A stretch of 64,000 bases of DNA from Mesobacillus jeotgali (GCF_031759225.1 NZ_CP134494.1:4028501-4092500); one strand, 5' to 3'; shown: positions 25,078 through 32,680, counted from the stretch's first letter. The notes: generated by a model not told the origin, from the sequence alone. Translations and numbers: made by a program.

Positions 25078-25986
25078 TTATTCATATCTAACTGCGTCGT
25101 CATAACCTTTTCTGACAGGGGCTTTATCATCCTCTCCATCTAAAGAAGCTTTAAATTGACCTTTTTGAATATTACTCATAAAAGTAGTTATGATAGAAAC
25201 TCCATCACCTGCTGCCAGAAGTGTACTTTTCGTAAAGAGAAGTTCTCCGGTATATCCGTAATTGTAATTACCGATGTAGGCTGAGGTAACATATCGGTAG
25301 CCATCAAAAAATAAGCCTCTCCATTCTTTATACCAAGGTGCATAACCTGATACTACTTTATAGTCCCAAGATCCCCCTGGTTTAACTCTTCCTACCCACC
25401 AACCTACTGTCGCGCTAAAGGCGTTTGCTCCGCCATATTTTTGCAAAGTTTTATTAGTATTATAAACTTTTTCAAGTTCTGCCCTATTTGCCAATACTAA
25501 CGATTTGACATTTTTATACGGGGGTTGATCAGCAATTGCGTAAGTCGTGATTCCTCCTGTGGACTTTAATGGAGAAGTCAAGAGTACATCGTTCTCAGAT
25601 AACTCAGATTCATATATAATTCTGTCTTCCGGATTGTCTAATGATTCTTGGTAAACAATTTCAGTTACTTCTTCAGGAGTGACTGCAACCACTTCAAAAT
25701 TGGCATCAAACTCCATAAAACCCTCTGCTACACTCCAGTTTAATTGTTCCATTTCCTTAATATAGGCATTTACCAGTTCTTCGTCAGCATTTAAAGTCTT
25801 AATTCCTTCTAGATCTAACACTATTTGGCCTGATTCATTCAAACTTGCCATGCCATTTTGTACAACTAATTCATGTAAGTCGTTGGTTGTTTCGATAATT
25901 TCGTTTGCAAAAGTCGAGGAAGGAAGACAAAGGCTGAAAAGTAAAACAGTTATTAGAATGATTGATGAATATATTTTTTTTATCAT
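25078..25986 (-). CDS. secreted protein, possibly geobacillin-26-like
   Basis: 302 residues with a clear signal peptide (M-I-K-K-I-Y-S-S-I-I-L-I-T-V-L-L-F-S-L-C-L-P, cut near S-T-F-A-N). The middle is acidic; the C-terminal part has N-R-A-E-L-E-K-V-Y-N, G-G-A-N-A-F-S-A-T-V-G-W-W-V-G and K-P-G-G-S-W-D-Y-K-V, which I associate with the geobacillin-26 family of large bacteriocins, though this is from memory. The next gene upstream encodes a small membrane protein 30 bp away, which could fit a toxin-immunity pair. Other secreted roles are possible. Confidence 0.65.
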   Translation of the reverse strand: MIKKIYSSIILITVLLFSLCLPSSTFANEIIETTNDLHELVVQNGMASLNESGQIVLDLEGIKTLNADEELVNAYIKEMEQLNWSVAEGFMEFDANFEVVAVTPEEVTEIVYQESLDNPEDRIIYESELSENDVLLTSPLKSTGGITTYAIADQPPYKNVKSLVLANRAELEKVYNTNKTLQKYGGANAFSATVGWWVGRVKPGGSWDYKVVSGYAPWYKEWRGLFFDGYRYVTSAYIGNYNYGYTGELLFTKSTLLAAGDGVSIITTFMSNIQKGQFKASLDGEDDKAPVRKGYDDAVRYE

Positions 25987-26015
25987 TTTCTCCTCCGAAT
26001 TTAACCCTTGATTTA

Positions 26016-26486
26016 TTAATCATATCTAAAATCAAAGGTATCTTTTTCTACATTTAAGGTTTTTTCCTGTATTTCGATAGTTTTCTGTCCCTTCCAACTA
26101 ATTTGTAATGGACCATCTACAAAACTATAAAAAACAGTTTTTTCTTTTTGGGTTTCATTATTAAAAACTTCAACTCTAACATTTTTGTGATCTATGAAAC
26201 CGGTATAGTTATAGACTCTTGCGCTGTATTGTCCACCAGGAGATTCAAGTTCTTGAGATAAATATCCCTTTGGCAAGAAGTTAGGATTATACATCCAATT
26301 TAAAATGAAAGCTAAAGCCATAATACCAAAAACTGTTGTTGAACCAATTAGCCCTCGTTTGACGTTTTTCTTGCTTGTAACCCTATCCTTTACAGTCAAT
26401 ATCAATAAGACCAAGATTAAAATTACAAATACAACGACTGAAGTCAAACCAATAAAGAATACAGCATTAAATAGTGTGTTATTCAT
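26016..26486 (-). CDS. membrane-anchored DUF5412-like protein
   Basis: 156 residues. Two membrane helices (about 8-32 and 47-64) are followed by an extracellular domain: L-P-K-G-x-x-x-x-E-x-x-S-P-G-G-Q-Y ... W-K-G-Q-K-T-I-E-I ... L-N-V-E-K-D-T-F-D-F-R. This ending (I-N-x-x-x-L-N-V-x-x-D-x-F-D-F-R) is typical of DUF5412. Function unknown; placed directly upstream of the secreted 302-residue protein, probably in the same operon. Confidence 0.7.
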   Translation of the reverse strand: MNNTLFNAVFFIGLTSVVVFVILILVLLILTVKDRVTSKKNVKRGLIGSTTVFGIMALAFILNWMYNPNFLPKGYLSQELESPGGQYSARVYNYTGFIDHKNVRVEVFNNETQKEKTVFYSFVDGPLQISWKGQKTIEIQEKTLNVEKDTFDFRYD

Positions 26487-26966
26487 ATTACCACCTCGTT
26501 ATAAGTTACTAATTAAGATAATTATACACACCACAGAGACAATTGAAATAATTACATATTCCTACGCACCTTTCCACTAAATGGCAATATTATTACACTA
26601 TCTTGAAAATAATAGCATATATTGTCAATTTTGTAAATAAAATTCACTATTTTTTGAATTTAGTATTAATTCATATTGTTAAAGATGCTTATAAAAAAAT
26701 AAGGGTGGTTATTAACCAGCCCTAGCATCCTTTTTTGACTATTCATCTTTAAGTAAAAAAACCTAATTCAATTCATACAGCTTCTTTGGTCTAAATCTTT
26801 TCATCCTATAACTAATAATAATATTCCTACTTGTTTGTTTCCGTGGAGCTTTTTATTAAACATTACTGCACCGTTTCTTTAATAAAGAATGTACAAAAAG
26901 AGACCAGCGCAGCATTTAAGTGAAACAATTTCATAAGCGTATGATCAACATTACTGCTTCTATAGT
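26487..26966. other. AT-rich intergenic region
   Basis: No gene supported. Contains one hairpin terminator (26696-26733) for the hydrolase gene side and presumably the promoter of the DUF5412-like/secreted-protein operon near 26500-26600. Confidence 0.45.
26696..26733 (-). terminator. hairpin terminator
   Basis: Minus strand GGGCTGGTT / AATAACCACCC stem, then T-rich ATTTTTTTAT. Faces the alpha/beta hydrolase gene, about 230 bp past its stop. Confidence 0.55.
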
Positions 26967-27821
26967 TCAATAAGAAACCTTTTCTTTTAAGTAATTTGAG
27001 ATGACTTGTTTAAACAACATTTTTTCTTCAAGGAAAGGGTAATGATTGCTTTCATTAAAAACAACTAGTTGTGATTTTGGTATTAACTCATTCAATTCTA
27101 CGGAGAAAGAATGTGGACATTGTACATCGTATTGGCCACTCAATATTAAAGTATTAGTTGAGATTTTTCCTAACTCACGGGTTACATCAAAGATCATTTC
27201 TTCCCTAATAAAAAAGTTCATTCTTGGAGCAGACATCTTTTTATGTATGCCTAAAGAAAAGTATTCATCATACTTATCCGGGTGAAATAGAGACAGTTTC
27301 GTTCTCTCTTTTGAGAAACGCTCCCTTTCGCTAGGTGTTAAATCAGAGCGTTTTAAAGTCTCAATAAGTTGCTGCATTCGATCAAAGTGTGGATGGTCTG
27401 GATGATAGATGCATTCAGAGGATGAATTGGCATATTTCCTGGCAGCTGCCCCCACAATTATTAGTGAAGTAAGAGACATAGAAAAATGAATACCGTAGAT
27501 GACTCCTATCATACCTCCTGTCGAGTGCCCGGCAAATGTCCATTTGGCATACCCCAACGCCTCTCGGATTGCTTCAAGGTCATAAACAGCATCAAACATA
27601 CTCAACTCATGAGCCTCATGTGCCTTACTTGAATTTCCAGCTTCCTTTAAATTCACAAGGTAGACCGTATTATTCTCTGTCAAAGAATCTGCAAAGTAAT
27701 CACCTGTATGATTAAACTCTGAATAATGATGAGTGACGCAAATTGGACTACCTTCTCCTTTTACAAAGACCTCAAAGTTTCCTCGTGCTGTATTAATTGT
27801 TTTCGTTTCCCAGTAGGTCAT
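26967..27821 (-). CDS. alpha/beta-fold hydrolase
   Basis: 284 residues. The nucleophile elbow G-H-S-T-G-G (Ser near residue 100), an acid in S-G-Q-Y-D-V-Q-C-P and His in E-S-N-H-Y-P-F make a full catalytic triad. The oxyanion region is T-H-H-Y-S-E. The family covers esterases, lipases, epoxide hydrolases and lactonases, and the substrate cannot be told from sequence. No signal peptide, so cytoplasmic. Single-gene unit inside the transposon cargo. Confidence 0.85.
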   Translation of the reverse strand: MTYWETKTINTARGNFEVFVKGEGSPICVTHHYSEFNHTGDYFADSLTENNTVYLVNLKEAGNSSKAHEAHELSMFDAVYDLEAIREALGYAKWTFAGHSTGGMIGVIYGIHFSMSLTSLIIVGAAARKYANSSSECIYHPDHPHFDRMQQLIETLKRSDLTPSERERFSKERTKLSLFHPDKYDEYFSLGIHKKMSAPRMNFFIREEMIFDVTRELGKISTNTLILSGQYDVQCPHSFSVELNELIPKSQLVVFNESNHYPFLEEKMLFKQVISNYLKEKVSY

Positions 27822-27966
27822 TACTAAATCTCCTTATCTATCTAGTTATCTTTACACTAATAGTCTTGGAATAAATCTTTCTATACTTTTGAATACCTTG
27901 AGTCTTAATTTCTACAAAACAGGCAATAATTCCTTTTAGTATTCCAATTAAATGGGAGGGATTAGT

Positions 27967-28806
27967 TTGTTATTATCAACTGCGTGGAAATCCTATGAAG
28001 CTGATAAAAGTATAGAAGGCTTTTCACCTTATACTTTAAAGGCATATGGAATCCAAGCGAAGTTGCTCATTGGTTATTTTAATGATCAGAAAATCGATAG
28101 TGTCGACACAGAAGGATTAAAGAAATATCTTGTTACTCAAGGCAAGGACTTAAAACCCTCAAGTTTGGCCCACAGAATCCGGTTTATGAAGTCATTGTTT
28201 CGCTGGTGTCACGAGGAAGGACATTTACCCAGTAATCCCGCAGCAAAGATCAAGGAACCTAAAGCCGGCAAGAGAATTCCAAAGTTTCTATCAGAAAGGG
28301 AGATTGAACTTTTACGTGAAGCCTGTATCAGTCCTATGGAAAAGGCACTATTCGAATTGATGTTTTCTACTGGGTGCAGAATTGGAGAAATCGCTGCACT
28401 TGACCGCAATTGCATTAATTGGTCTAACCGCTCTGCCATCGTCAGGGGAAAGGGTGACAAGGAACGTGAGGTGTATTTTAATATTCGGGCTGAATTATGG
28501 CTTAAGCGATACATTGATAGCCGCCAGGATAAAGATCCGGCCATTTTTGTAACAGAGAGACAGCCACACAGGATGAGTATTGCACAGATGAGGTATTACA
28601 TTAAGAAAATCTCAGCGCGTGCCGGCATAGATAAGGAAATTCATCCCCACCAACTCAGACACAGCTATGCCACCCATTTATTGAATAATGGAGCCCCAGT
28701 TGAAGTTATCCAAAGCCTTTTGGGCCACGAGAAAAGTGAAACCACTCGAATATATGCCCAATTAAGCGGAAGGCTGAGACAGGAGTTTTATCAGAAATAT
28801 TTCTAA
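27967..28806 (+). CDS. XerC/D-like tyrosine recombinase
   Basis: 279 residues from a TTG start. An ATG at 27952 is part of the GGGAGGG ribosome site region, which sits 6 bp before this TTG, so TTG is preferred. SAM-like N-terminal core-binding domain, then catalytic residues R138 (G-C-R-I-G-E), K162 (G-K-G-D-K), H228-x2-R231 (H-Q-L-R-H-S), H254 (L-L-G-H-E) and Y263 (R-I-Y-A-Q). All are intact. It could resolve dimers or move an integrated segment within the element; it has no neighbouring excisionase gene. Confidence 0.87.
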   Translation: MLLSTAWKSYEADKSIEGFSPYTLKAYGIQAKLLIGYFNDQKIDSVDTEGLKKYLVTQGKDLKPSSLAHRIRFMKSLFRWCHEEGHLPSNPAAKIKEPKAGKRIPKFLSEREIELLREACISPMEKALFELMFSTGCRIGEIAALDRNCINWSNRSAIVRGKGDKEREVYFNIRAELWLKRYIDSRQDKDPAIFVTERQPHRMSIAQMRYYIKKISARAGIDKEIHPHQLRHSYATHLLNNGAPVEVIQSLLGHEKSETTRIYAQLSGRLRQEFYQKYF

Positions 28807-28813
28807 GAAAGCG

Positions 28814-28845
28814 AAGAAGCAACGCAAATTATGCGTTGCTTCTTA
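28814..28845 (+). terminator. terminator of the tyrosine recombinase gene
   Basis: GAAGCAACGCA / TGCGTTGCTTC 11-bp stem with a short AT loop directly after the stop codon, followed by TTACTC. Confidence 0.7.
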
Positions 28846-28875
28846 CTCTTGCACCCTTTACTTGAAGATTGTTTA

Positions 28876-29016
28876 TTATTTTTCTTCTAAATCATAAATC
28901 CTCTTTTCAAGTTCTTTTACTTTGTTACTATTAGTCAACGCCGTAGTAAAAGCAATAAGTCCAAAAATAAATCCCGTTGCTCCGAAAGTGAATCCCATAA
29001 TTCCAAATACCTCCAC
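28876..29016 (-). CDS. small membrane protein (46 residues)
   Basis: GTG start with ribosome site GGGGGAATTAT just upstream (an ATG at 28998 inside the frame is the alternative). One hydrophobic Gly/Phe-rich helix (G-F-T-F-G-A-T-G-F-I-F-G-L-I-A-F) followed by a short charged coiled-coil-like tail (K-V-K-E-L-E-K-R-I-Y-D-L-E-E-K). Small proteins of this shape are common in Bacillus. Function unknown. Confidence 0.6.
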   Translation of the reverse strand: MEVFGIMGFTFGATGFIFGLIAFTTALTNSNKVKELEKRIYDLEEK

Positions 29017-29084
29017 ATAATTCCCCCTAGTCTGCGATTTCTATGTTTATTTATTTTTCAACTGTCCTGCCCTAAATTTCAACA

Positions 29085-29128
29085 AAAAGGGTGCAATCTC
29101 CTTCCTAAAGAAACGCACCCGTTACTAT
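29085..29128 (-). terminator. hairpin terminator
   Basis: Minus strand ACGGGTGC and GCACCCTTTTTG arms with an A/G-rich loop, 30 bp past the lipoprotein gene. Confidence 0.65.
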
Positions 29129-29158
29129 AAGTGTATTTATCCACAAAACTTTTATATA

Positions 29159-29698
29159 TTATTGATTAAGTTCATCAATCGTCTTGAATATTCTCGAATA
29201 TACATCTTTTATATGTTCATCTGTTTTTTTATCATTATACAATCCGTATTTCCAACTTTTTAACGACTCATCATCTTTTGAATTAAGAACTCCAACAGCA
29301 TAGCTTTGACCAGCAGTCCAATTCCAAGACTCATTATATGCTGTTTCTTTTACGGTAAAAGGAATATGATTATTAGCTGATATAAAAAAGAATGGAATTA
29401 ATGAATTTAGGTAAACATCTGCATATTGGCTTTCAGAAGCCTCTGAAAGACTATTTTCCGTGATAAATACTGCGTCATAAGACTTCAGTTCTTTACTAGC
29501 CATTGAATCAAATGAGATTTTTGTAAATATCACTTGTTCCTCTTTAACTTCTGGTGGTTCTCCAACCACCGCTATTTTTAAAGGTTTTCCTTTGTACAAC
29601 TCAAAATCAGGACTTTGAGTGCAAGCTGTTAGTGCGAATAATAGTATTAGCAATATAAAAGATAAATAGTTTATTCCTTTTTTTCTATACATATGCAA
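29159..29698 (-). CDS. lipoprotein of unknown function
   Basis: 179 residues. Basic start, hydrophobic helix and lipobox L-T-A-C (Cys near residue 26) mark a lipoprotein attached to the outer face of the membrane. The mature part contains K-P-L-K-I-A-V-V-G-E-P-P and Y-D-A-V-F-I-T-E, a Rossmann-like beta-alpha pattern. No domain is recognised with confidence; similar orphan lipoproteins occur across Bacillaceae. Confidence 0.75.
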   Translation of the reverse strand: MHMYRKKGINYLSFILLILLFALTACTQSPDFELYKGKPLKIAVVGEPPEVKEEQVIFTKISFDSMASKELKSYDAVFITENSLSEASESQYADVYLNSLIPFFFISANNHIPFTVKETAYNESWNWTAGQSYAVGVLNSKDDESLKSWKYGLYNDKKTDEHIKDVYSRIFKTIDELNQ

Positions 29699-29757
29699 AC
29701 CCCCTATACACTAAATTATACCATATATATCCATATTCCTTATTGAAGTATTCTGCA

Positions 29758-31467
29758 TTAGTTTGAAGCCACTTTTTCTGCTTCTTTTTTCTTCTTCTCT
29801 TCTATTTCTTCCTCGGTTTTTTGTTGTATTAATCCAACAAATAAATCCTCATAATCCTGTTCAGCATTTATTCTAAGAAAACCAATATCCAAAGTTTTCT
29901 CTTCATCATGGTTTATTATTTGTTGATATAAATTCTGTACTATCCTCCTAGGTTTAGCAAACTCATCTGTATCAGAGGTTCCATGTAAAATTTCATAAAT
30001 TGTTTGGGTTTTTTTATTATTTGGTACGTCTCCAATACCTATAGCATTTTCAAAGTTTGATATTGAACAGAAAATTCTTATGTTATCATTATCTTTTAAC
30101 TCAAGAATGTTTTTACAATTCGTTAATTGACCTTTTAATGTGGAAGAATTGTGTTTAGTATGGTTGTCCACATCATGTAAAATATCATAACTTGAGTTAA
30201 ACTGATTAAGAATTTTCATTAAGGTGCAAATAGTAGCTTTACCTCTTGCACGAATTATGTGAACGTTCTCATTCTTTAATTTAGCAAGGTGTTTAAAAGC
30301 AATGTACTCGGTATCCCCTTCCACAACCACTACTTTGTCAGCAAAGAAAAATTCGTTCACATACGAATCTACATAATTTAGGATCTTCATATTTTTAATA
30401 TCATCTTCATCAAATTGTTCACTAATAGATTTATATAATTGAATTGCTGTTTTCTCACCGACACGAAAAACTTGAATGGAAGTATGTCTCTCAGATAAAT
30501 CTATAAGTATTGGCGAATGTGTTGAAATCATGAGTGGCATTTTTTCACCAATCTTATATAGAGAACGACTTAGCGCTCGAACCGCTTCTGGATGCAAGAA
30601 AGCTTCTGGCTCATCAATCAATAATAATTTATTGTCACTTTCACCCATAAGTTTTTTCTCTATCATGTTTTGAATAAGATATATCAAACTCATTCGTTGT
30701 AAACCAGTTCCTTGATTTGCTAATGGCATTTTGGATTGCTTATTACTATCTATATGAACGCTAGAACTTGTAGTTTTTAATAATTCTGTTGATGAAAAGC
30801 CTTCGCTCTCCCCACCTACTACATTTAAAGATAAATGATCATTAGAAAATAAAGTTCGCAAGTTATCAGAAACCTCACCACTAACTTCTTCAAGTAGTCT
30901 ATCCGTATTTAACTTAAGTTTTCTTAAAAACTCAGGGTACGACTTTTTGAGCTGAGCATACTCTGCAGCTAATTCATTTTCTTCAACGTTGCCTTCATCG
31001 CTTTCAAGTTTTTCTAAATTATTTTTAAGGATCTCTGTATATATATTTTGAATTAAACCATTAATATCATCTGGTAACATAGAAGGGGTTATGTAAAATG
31101 GTTTATTGTTTAAAATTTCATCTAGTTTATCTTTCAGTTCGTGACTTGCTTTAATTTCAACATCATTTTCATCATAAAAACTAGGAGAAGACTCCTCTTT
31201 GTATTTCTTCACGATAGTAATTTTGTCTTTATCAGTTTCAAATACTGCTTTCAAAATTATTTTCGCATTTCGTACAGAAAAGCAATCATTAGGAATAGTT
31301 TTTGCTTTAGACTCTTTTTGAAAAAAGCAGTTTATTGCTTCTAATATAGTTGATTTCCCTGTGTTATTTCTTCCCGTTAAAATAGCAATTGAGTCTTTTG
31401 AAAAGTCAATGGTAAAGGTATCTTTAAAAACCTTATAATTAGTAACAGTAAACTTTGTTAATCTCAT
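29758..31467 (-). CDS. OLD-family ATPase/nuclease, possible phage-defence gene
   Basis: 569 residues. N-terminal ABC-type ATPase with Walker A G-R-N-N-T-G-K-S (about 32-39), ABC signature-like N-Q-G-T-G-L-Q-R, Walker B L-L-I-D-E-P-E-A-F-L-H-P and I-S-T-H-S-P. The C-terminal half is a TOPRIM nuclease with V-V-V-E-G-D-T-E and a later D-I-L-H-D-V-D-N-H. This is the overcoming-lysogenisation-defect (OLD) architecture. It lacks an adjacent UvrD-like helicase, so it is not a GajA-GajB (Gabija) pair. Placed as last cargo gene by the ssrA-side end, where defence genes often sit in Tn7-like elements; a defence role is inference. Confidence 0.85.
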   Translation of the reverse strand: MRLTKFTVTNYKVFKDTFTIDFSKDSIAILTGRNNTGKSTILEAINCFFQKESKAKTIPNDCFSVRNAKIILKAVFETDKDKITIVKKYKEESSPSFYDENDVEIKASHELKDKLDEILNNKPFYITPSMLPDDINGLIQNIYTEILKNNLEKLESDEGNVEENELAAEYAQLKKSYPEFLRKLKLNTDRLLEEVSGEVSDNLRTLFSNDHLSLNVVGGESEGFSSTELLKTTSSSVHIDSNKQSKMPLANQGTGLQRMSLIYLIQNMIEKKLMGESDNKLLLIDEPEAFLHPEAVRALSRSLYKIGEKMPLMISTHSPILIDLSERHTSIQVFRVGEKTAIQLYKSISEQFDEDDIKNMKILNYVDSYVNEFFFADKVVVVEGDTEYIAFKHLAKLKNENVHIIRARGKATICTLMKILNQFNSSYDILHDVDNHTKHNSSTLKGQLTNCKNILELKDNDNIRIFCSISNFENAIGIGDVPNNKKTQTIYEILHGTSDTDEFAKPRRIVQNLYQQIINHDEEKTLDIGFLRINAEQDYEDLFVGLIQQKTEEEIEEKKKKEAEKVASN

Positions 31468-31537
31468 ATAATTCCCCTCCTATATGTATTAGTTAAATTC
31501 TACCATATATATCCTGCATATTCTAAGGTGACAAAAT

Positions 31538-31568
31538 AAAGAGAGCCAGCAGCAAGCCAGCTCTTTAA
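31538..31568 (-). terminator. hairpin upstream of the OLD gene
   Basis: Minus strand AAAGAG-CTGGC and GCTGGCTCTCTTT arms followed by ATTTTG. Placed before the OLD gene start, so it would stop transcripts coming from the ssrA side. Confidence 0.5.
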
Positions 31569-31659
31569 ATGTTACCGTTAGGTCATATATAATTTATCGG
31601 ACTATTATTTAAGTAATTCACCCGTTGCTGGGAAAAATAAAAAGTATGGAAAGCAAAAA

Positions 31660-31695
31660 AAAATGTAAACCTTTTTAAAGATCTACATTTTTTAT
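31660..31695 (-). terminator. hairpin terminator near the right end
   Basis: Minus strand AAATGTA and TACATTT arms (with AGATC between), followed by a T-run (TTTTTTTT). Second of three stacked stops facing transcripts from ssrA. Confidence 0.55.
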
Positions 31696-31717
31696 AATAG
31701 GACTCAATAAGATGCTT

Positions 31718-31865
31718 CAAGCATAATATTGTCACAAGCTACTTTAAGCATAATGATGTAATAGTGACATTTTCATGCTTAATGTCACAGAAATCAAGCA
31801 TAAAATTTCCGAAAAAAAAATAAAGCATAAAGTTTCCAAACGGAAATTTTATGCTTTACGTCACA
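31718..31865. repeat. transposon right end with dense TnsB-type sites
   Basis: At least six AAGCAT-centred sites: 31718-31736, 31743-31757, 31770-31788, 31794-31810, 31821-31837 and the terminal 31842-31865. Several share AAGCATAAAATTTCC and three are joined to TGTGAC. Sites occur in both orientations; the outermost two face each other and form a terminator hairpin. Confidence 0.8.
31811..31858 (-). terminator. terminator formed by the outer TnsB-type sites
   Basis: Minus strand: 17-bp stem (outer arm TAAAGCATAAAATTTCC at 31842-31858; inner arm 31821-31837, one G-U), 4-nt loop, then nine T. It faces away from ssrA, so it can stop ssrA transcripts that pass the first terminator. Confidence 0.8.
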
Positions 31866-31870
31866 TCACA
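31866..31870. repeat. target-site duplication, right copy (TCACA)
   Basis: Matches 6919-6923; directly follows the transposon end CGTCACA. Confidence 0.85.
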
Positions 31871-31905
31871 AAAAATAAAAATCCACCAACATATGTATTG
31901 GTGGA
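31869..31905 (-). terminator. ssrA terminator overlapping the tmRNA 3' end
   Basis: Minus strand TCCACCAA / TTGGTGGA stem with loop TACATATG, then TTTTTATTTTTT. The mature CCA end of tmRNA forms part of the stem, so processing must open it. Confidence 0.75.
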
Positions 31906-32531
31906 GACGGTGGGACGTGCTATTCCATGCTTTCGTCATGGCACTGACTATATCTTGAACCTGCTTCAGCAGGTCCTCCGGCGTATTATGCGAGATGTAG
32001 TTTTATCCGGACTCCCGGATAGATCAAGCATCCTAGTACTGCCATTGCTGGCAGCCTATAAGTCGATACATGGCTGTTGGATTGCTCCACATACCACTCG
32101 GCATTGCCCTATCGCTATCCGCGACTTAGGTTTCACCGATAAAGCCGGATTTTCACTTGCATGTTGCCACGCAAGGCGACTAATTACTAATCGAACCCAC
32201 GTCCAAAGATATTGGCACTTAAGCTTCTACGAGTGTAGTCGGCATATTGGCGATTCGCTGGTCCTTTTGCCTACCGACAGGCGGCCGGCCAGCTAGCCTG
32301 GTTGTTCTCTTCCTTCATCCTCAGGCGGTGGAATCCGGCGTAGCCCACTTAGAGTGAGTCCGCTACCCTACCACATGGGCGATGGAGGGGCGAACCGCTA
32401 TGCAGTATTAAGCTGCGAAAGCGAAGTTGTTGTTTTCTTTGCCAGTTATAGGCGTTGACGTTTTTACGAGGCCGATCCCCTCGACTCGCCACTTAAGCTC
32501 AAACTACCCCTGTCGAATCCGTAACGTCCCC
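31899..32531 (-). ncRNA. ssrA: tmRNA gene, interrupted by a group I intron
   Basis: Starts GGGGACGTTACGGATTCGAC and ends GTCTCCACCA, the tRNA-like acceptor arm. The tag frame (32408-32443) reads G-K-E-N-N-N-F-A-F-A-A then TAA, giving a tag (A)GKENNNFAFAA. Exon 1 is 32190-32531, exon 2 31899-31915; joined they give a perfect T-arm (GTGGG TTCGATT CCCAC) and a mature RNA of 359 nt. With SmpB, encoded just upstream, it frees stalled ribosomes and marks the protein for ClpP-type degradation. The Tn7-like element sits 28 bp downstream. Confidence 0.95.
31916..32189 (-). ncRNA. group I intron in the tmRNA T-loop
   Basis: 274 nt. Exon 1 ends in U and the intron ends in G, as group I introns require. 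P1 forms between CGAU|UA and UAGUCG with the U-G wobble at the 5' splice site. The conserved 3' core element AAGATATAGTC (P7 side) lies near 31960. It has no ORF. Splicing must happen before tmRNA can work. T-loop introns in ssrA have, as I recall, been reported for some Firmicutes. Confidence 0.9.
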
Positions 32532-32624
32532 ATATAAAAGGTTGCTGTATCTGTGATACAGACGTTAGGAGAACTCGGTTAAGCCGAGCAAAAGTTATGT
32601 TGTCACTCGCTGGTGACAGTTATT

Positions 32625-32652
32625 ATTATAACACACTGAGTACTTTTTTCAA
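32625..32652 (-). promoter_or_regulatory. sigma-A promoter of ssrA
   Basis: Minus strand TTGAAA, 16-bp spacer, TATAAT. Transcription would start about 85 nt before the mature tmRNA end; the leader has two small hairpins (GTCAC/GTGAC and CTCGG/CCGAG) and would be removed by RNase P. Confidence 0.8.
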
Positions 32653-32680
32653 CTGGTACACTCTTCCTCAGCTGACAAGC

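Larger units (their letters stand above)
6924..31865. mobile_element. complete Tn7-like transposon inserted downstream of ssrA
   Basis: 24,942 bp. Both ends start TGTGACGTAA (inverted), have the TGT...ACA rule of the Tn7/Mu group, contain repeated AAGCAT-type sites and are flanked by the 5-bp duplication TCACA. Core genes are tniQ1, tnsC, tnsAB and tniQ2, all on the minus strand and all intact. The rest is cargo and nested mobile DNA: IS110 element, a 3.3-kb DDE/ATPase transposon, two group II introns, secreted and membrane proteins, hydrolase, tyrosine recombinase, lipoprotein and an OLD nuclease. Insertion is 28 bp past the CCA end of ssrA. There are no cas genes. Position and orientation next to a conserved RNA gene suggest TniQ/TnsD-directed homing to ssrA. 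Confidence 0.92.

Noticed and set aside
27967..28806. Integrase responsible for insertion at ssrA
   Set aside because: The element has Tn7-type ends and a 5-bp duplication instead of att-site identity blocks copied from the ssrA 3' end, so the Tns proteins explain the insertion.
29758..31467. Gabija defence system
   Set aside because: GajA-like architecture is present but there is no GajB (UvrD-like) gene beside it.
31775..32296. 173-codon plus-strand ORF
   Set aside because: It lies antisense across ssrA, its intron and the transposon end; no ribosome site and no protein-like composition.
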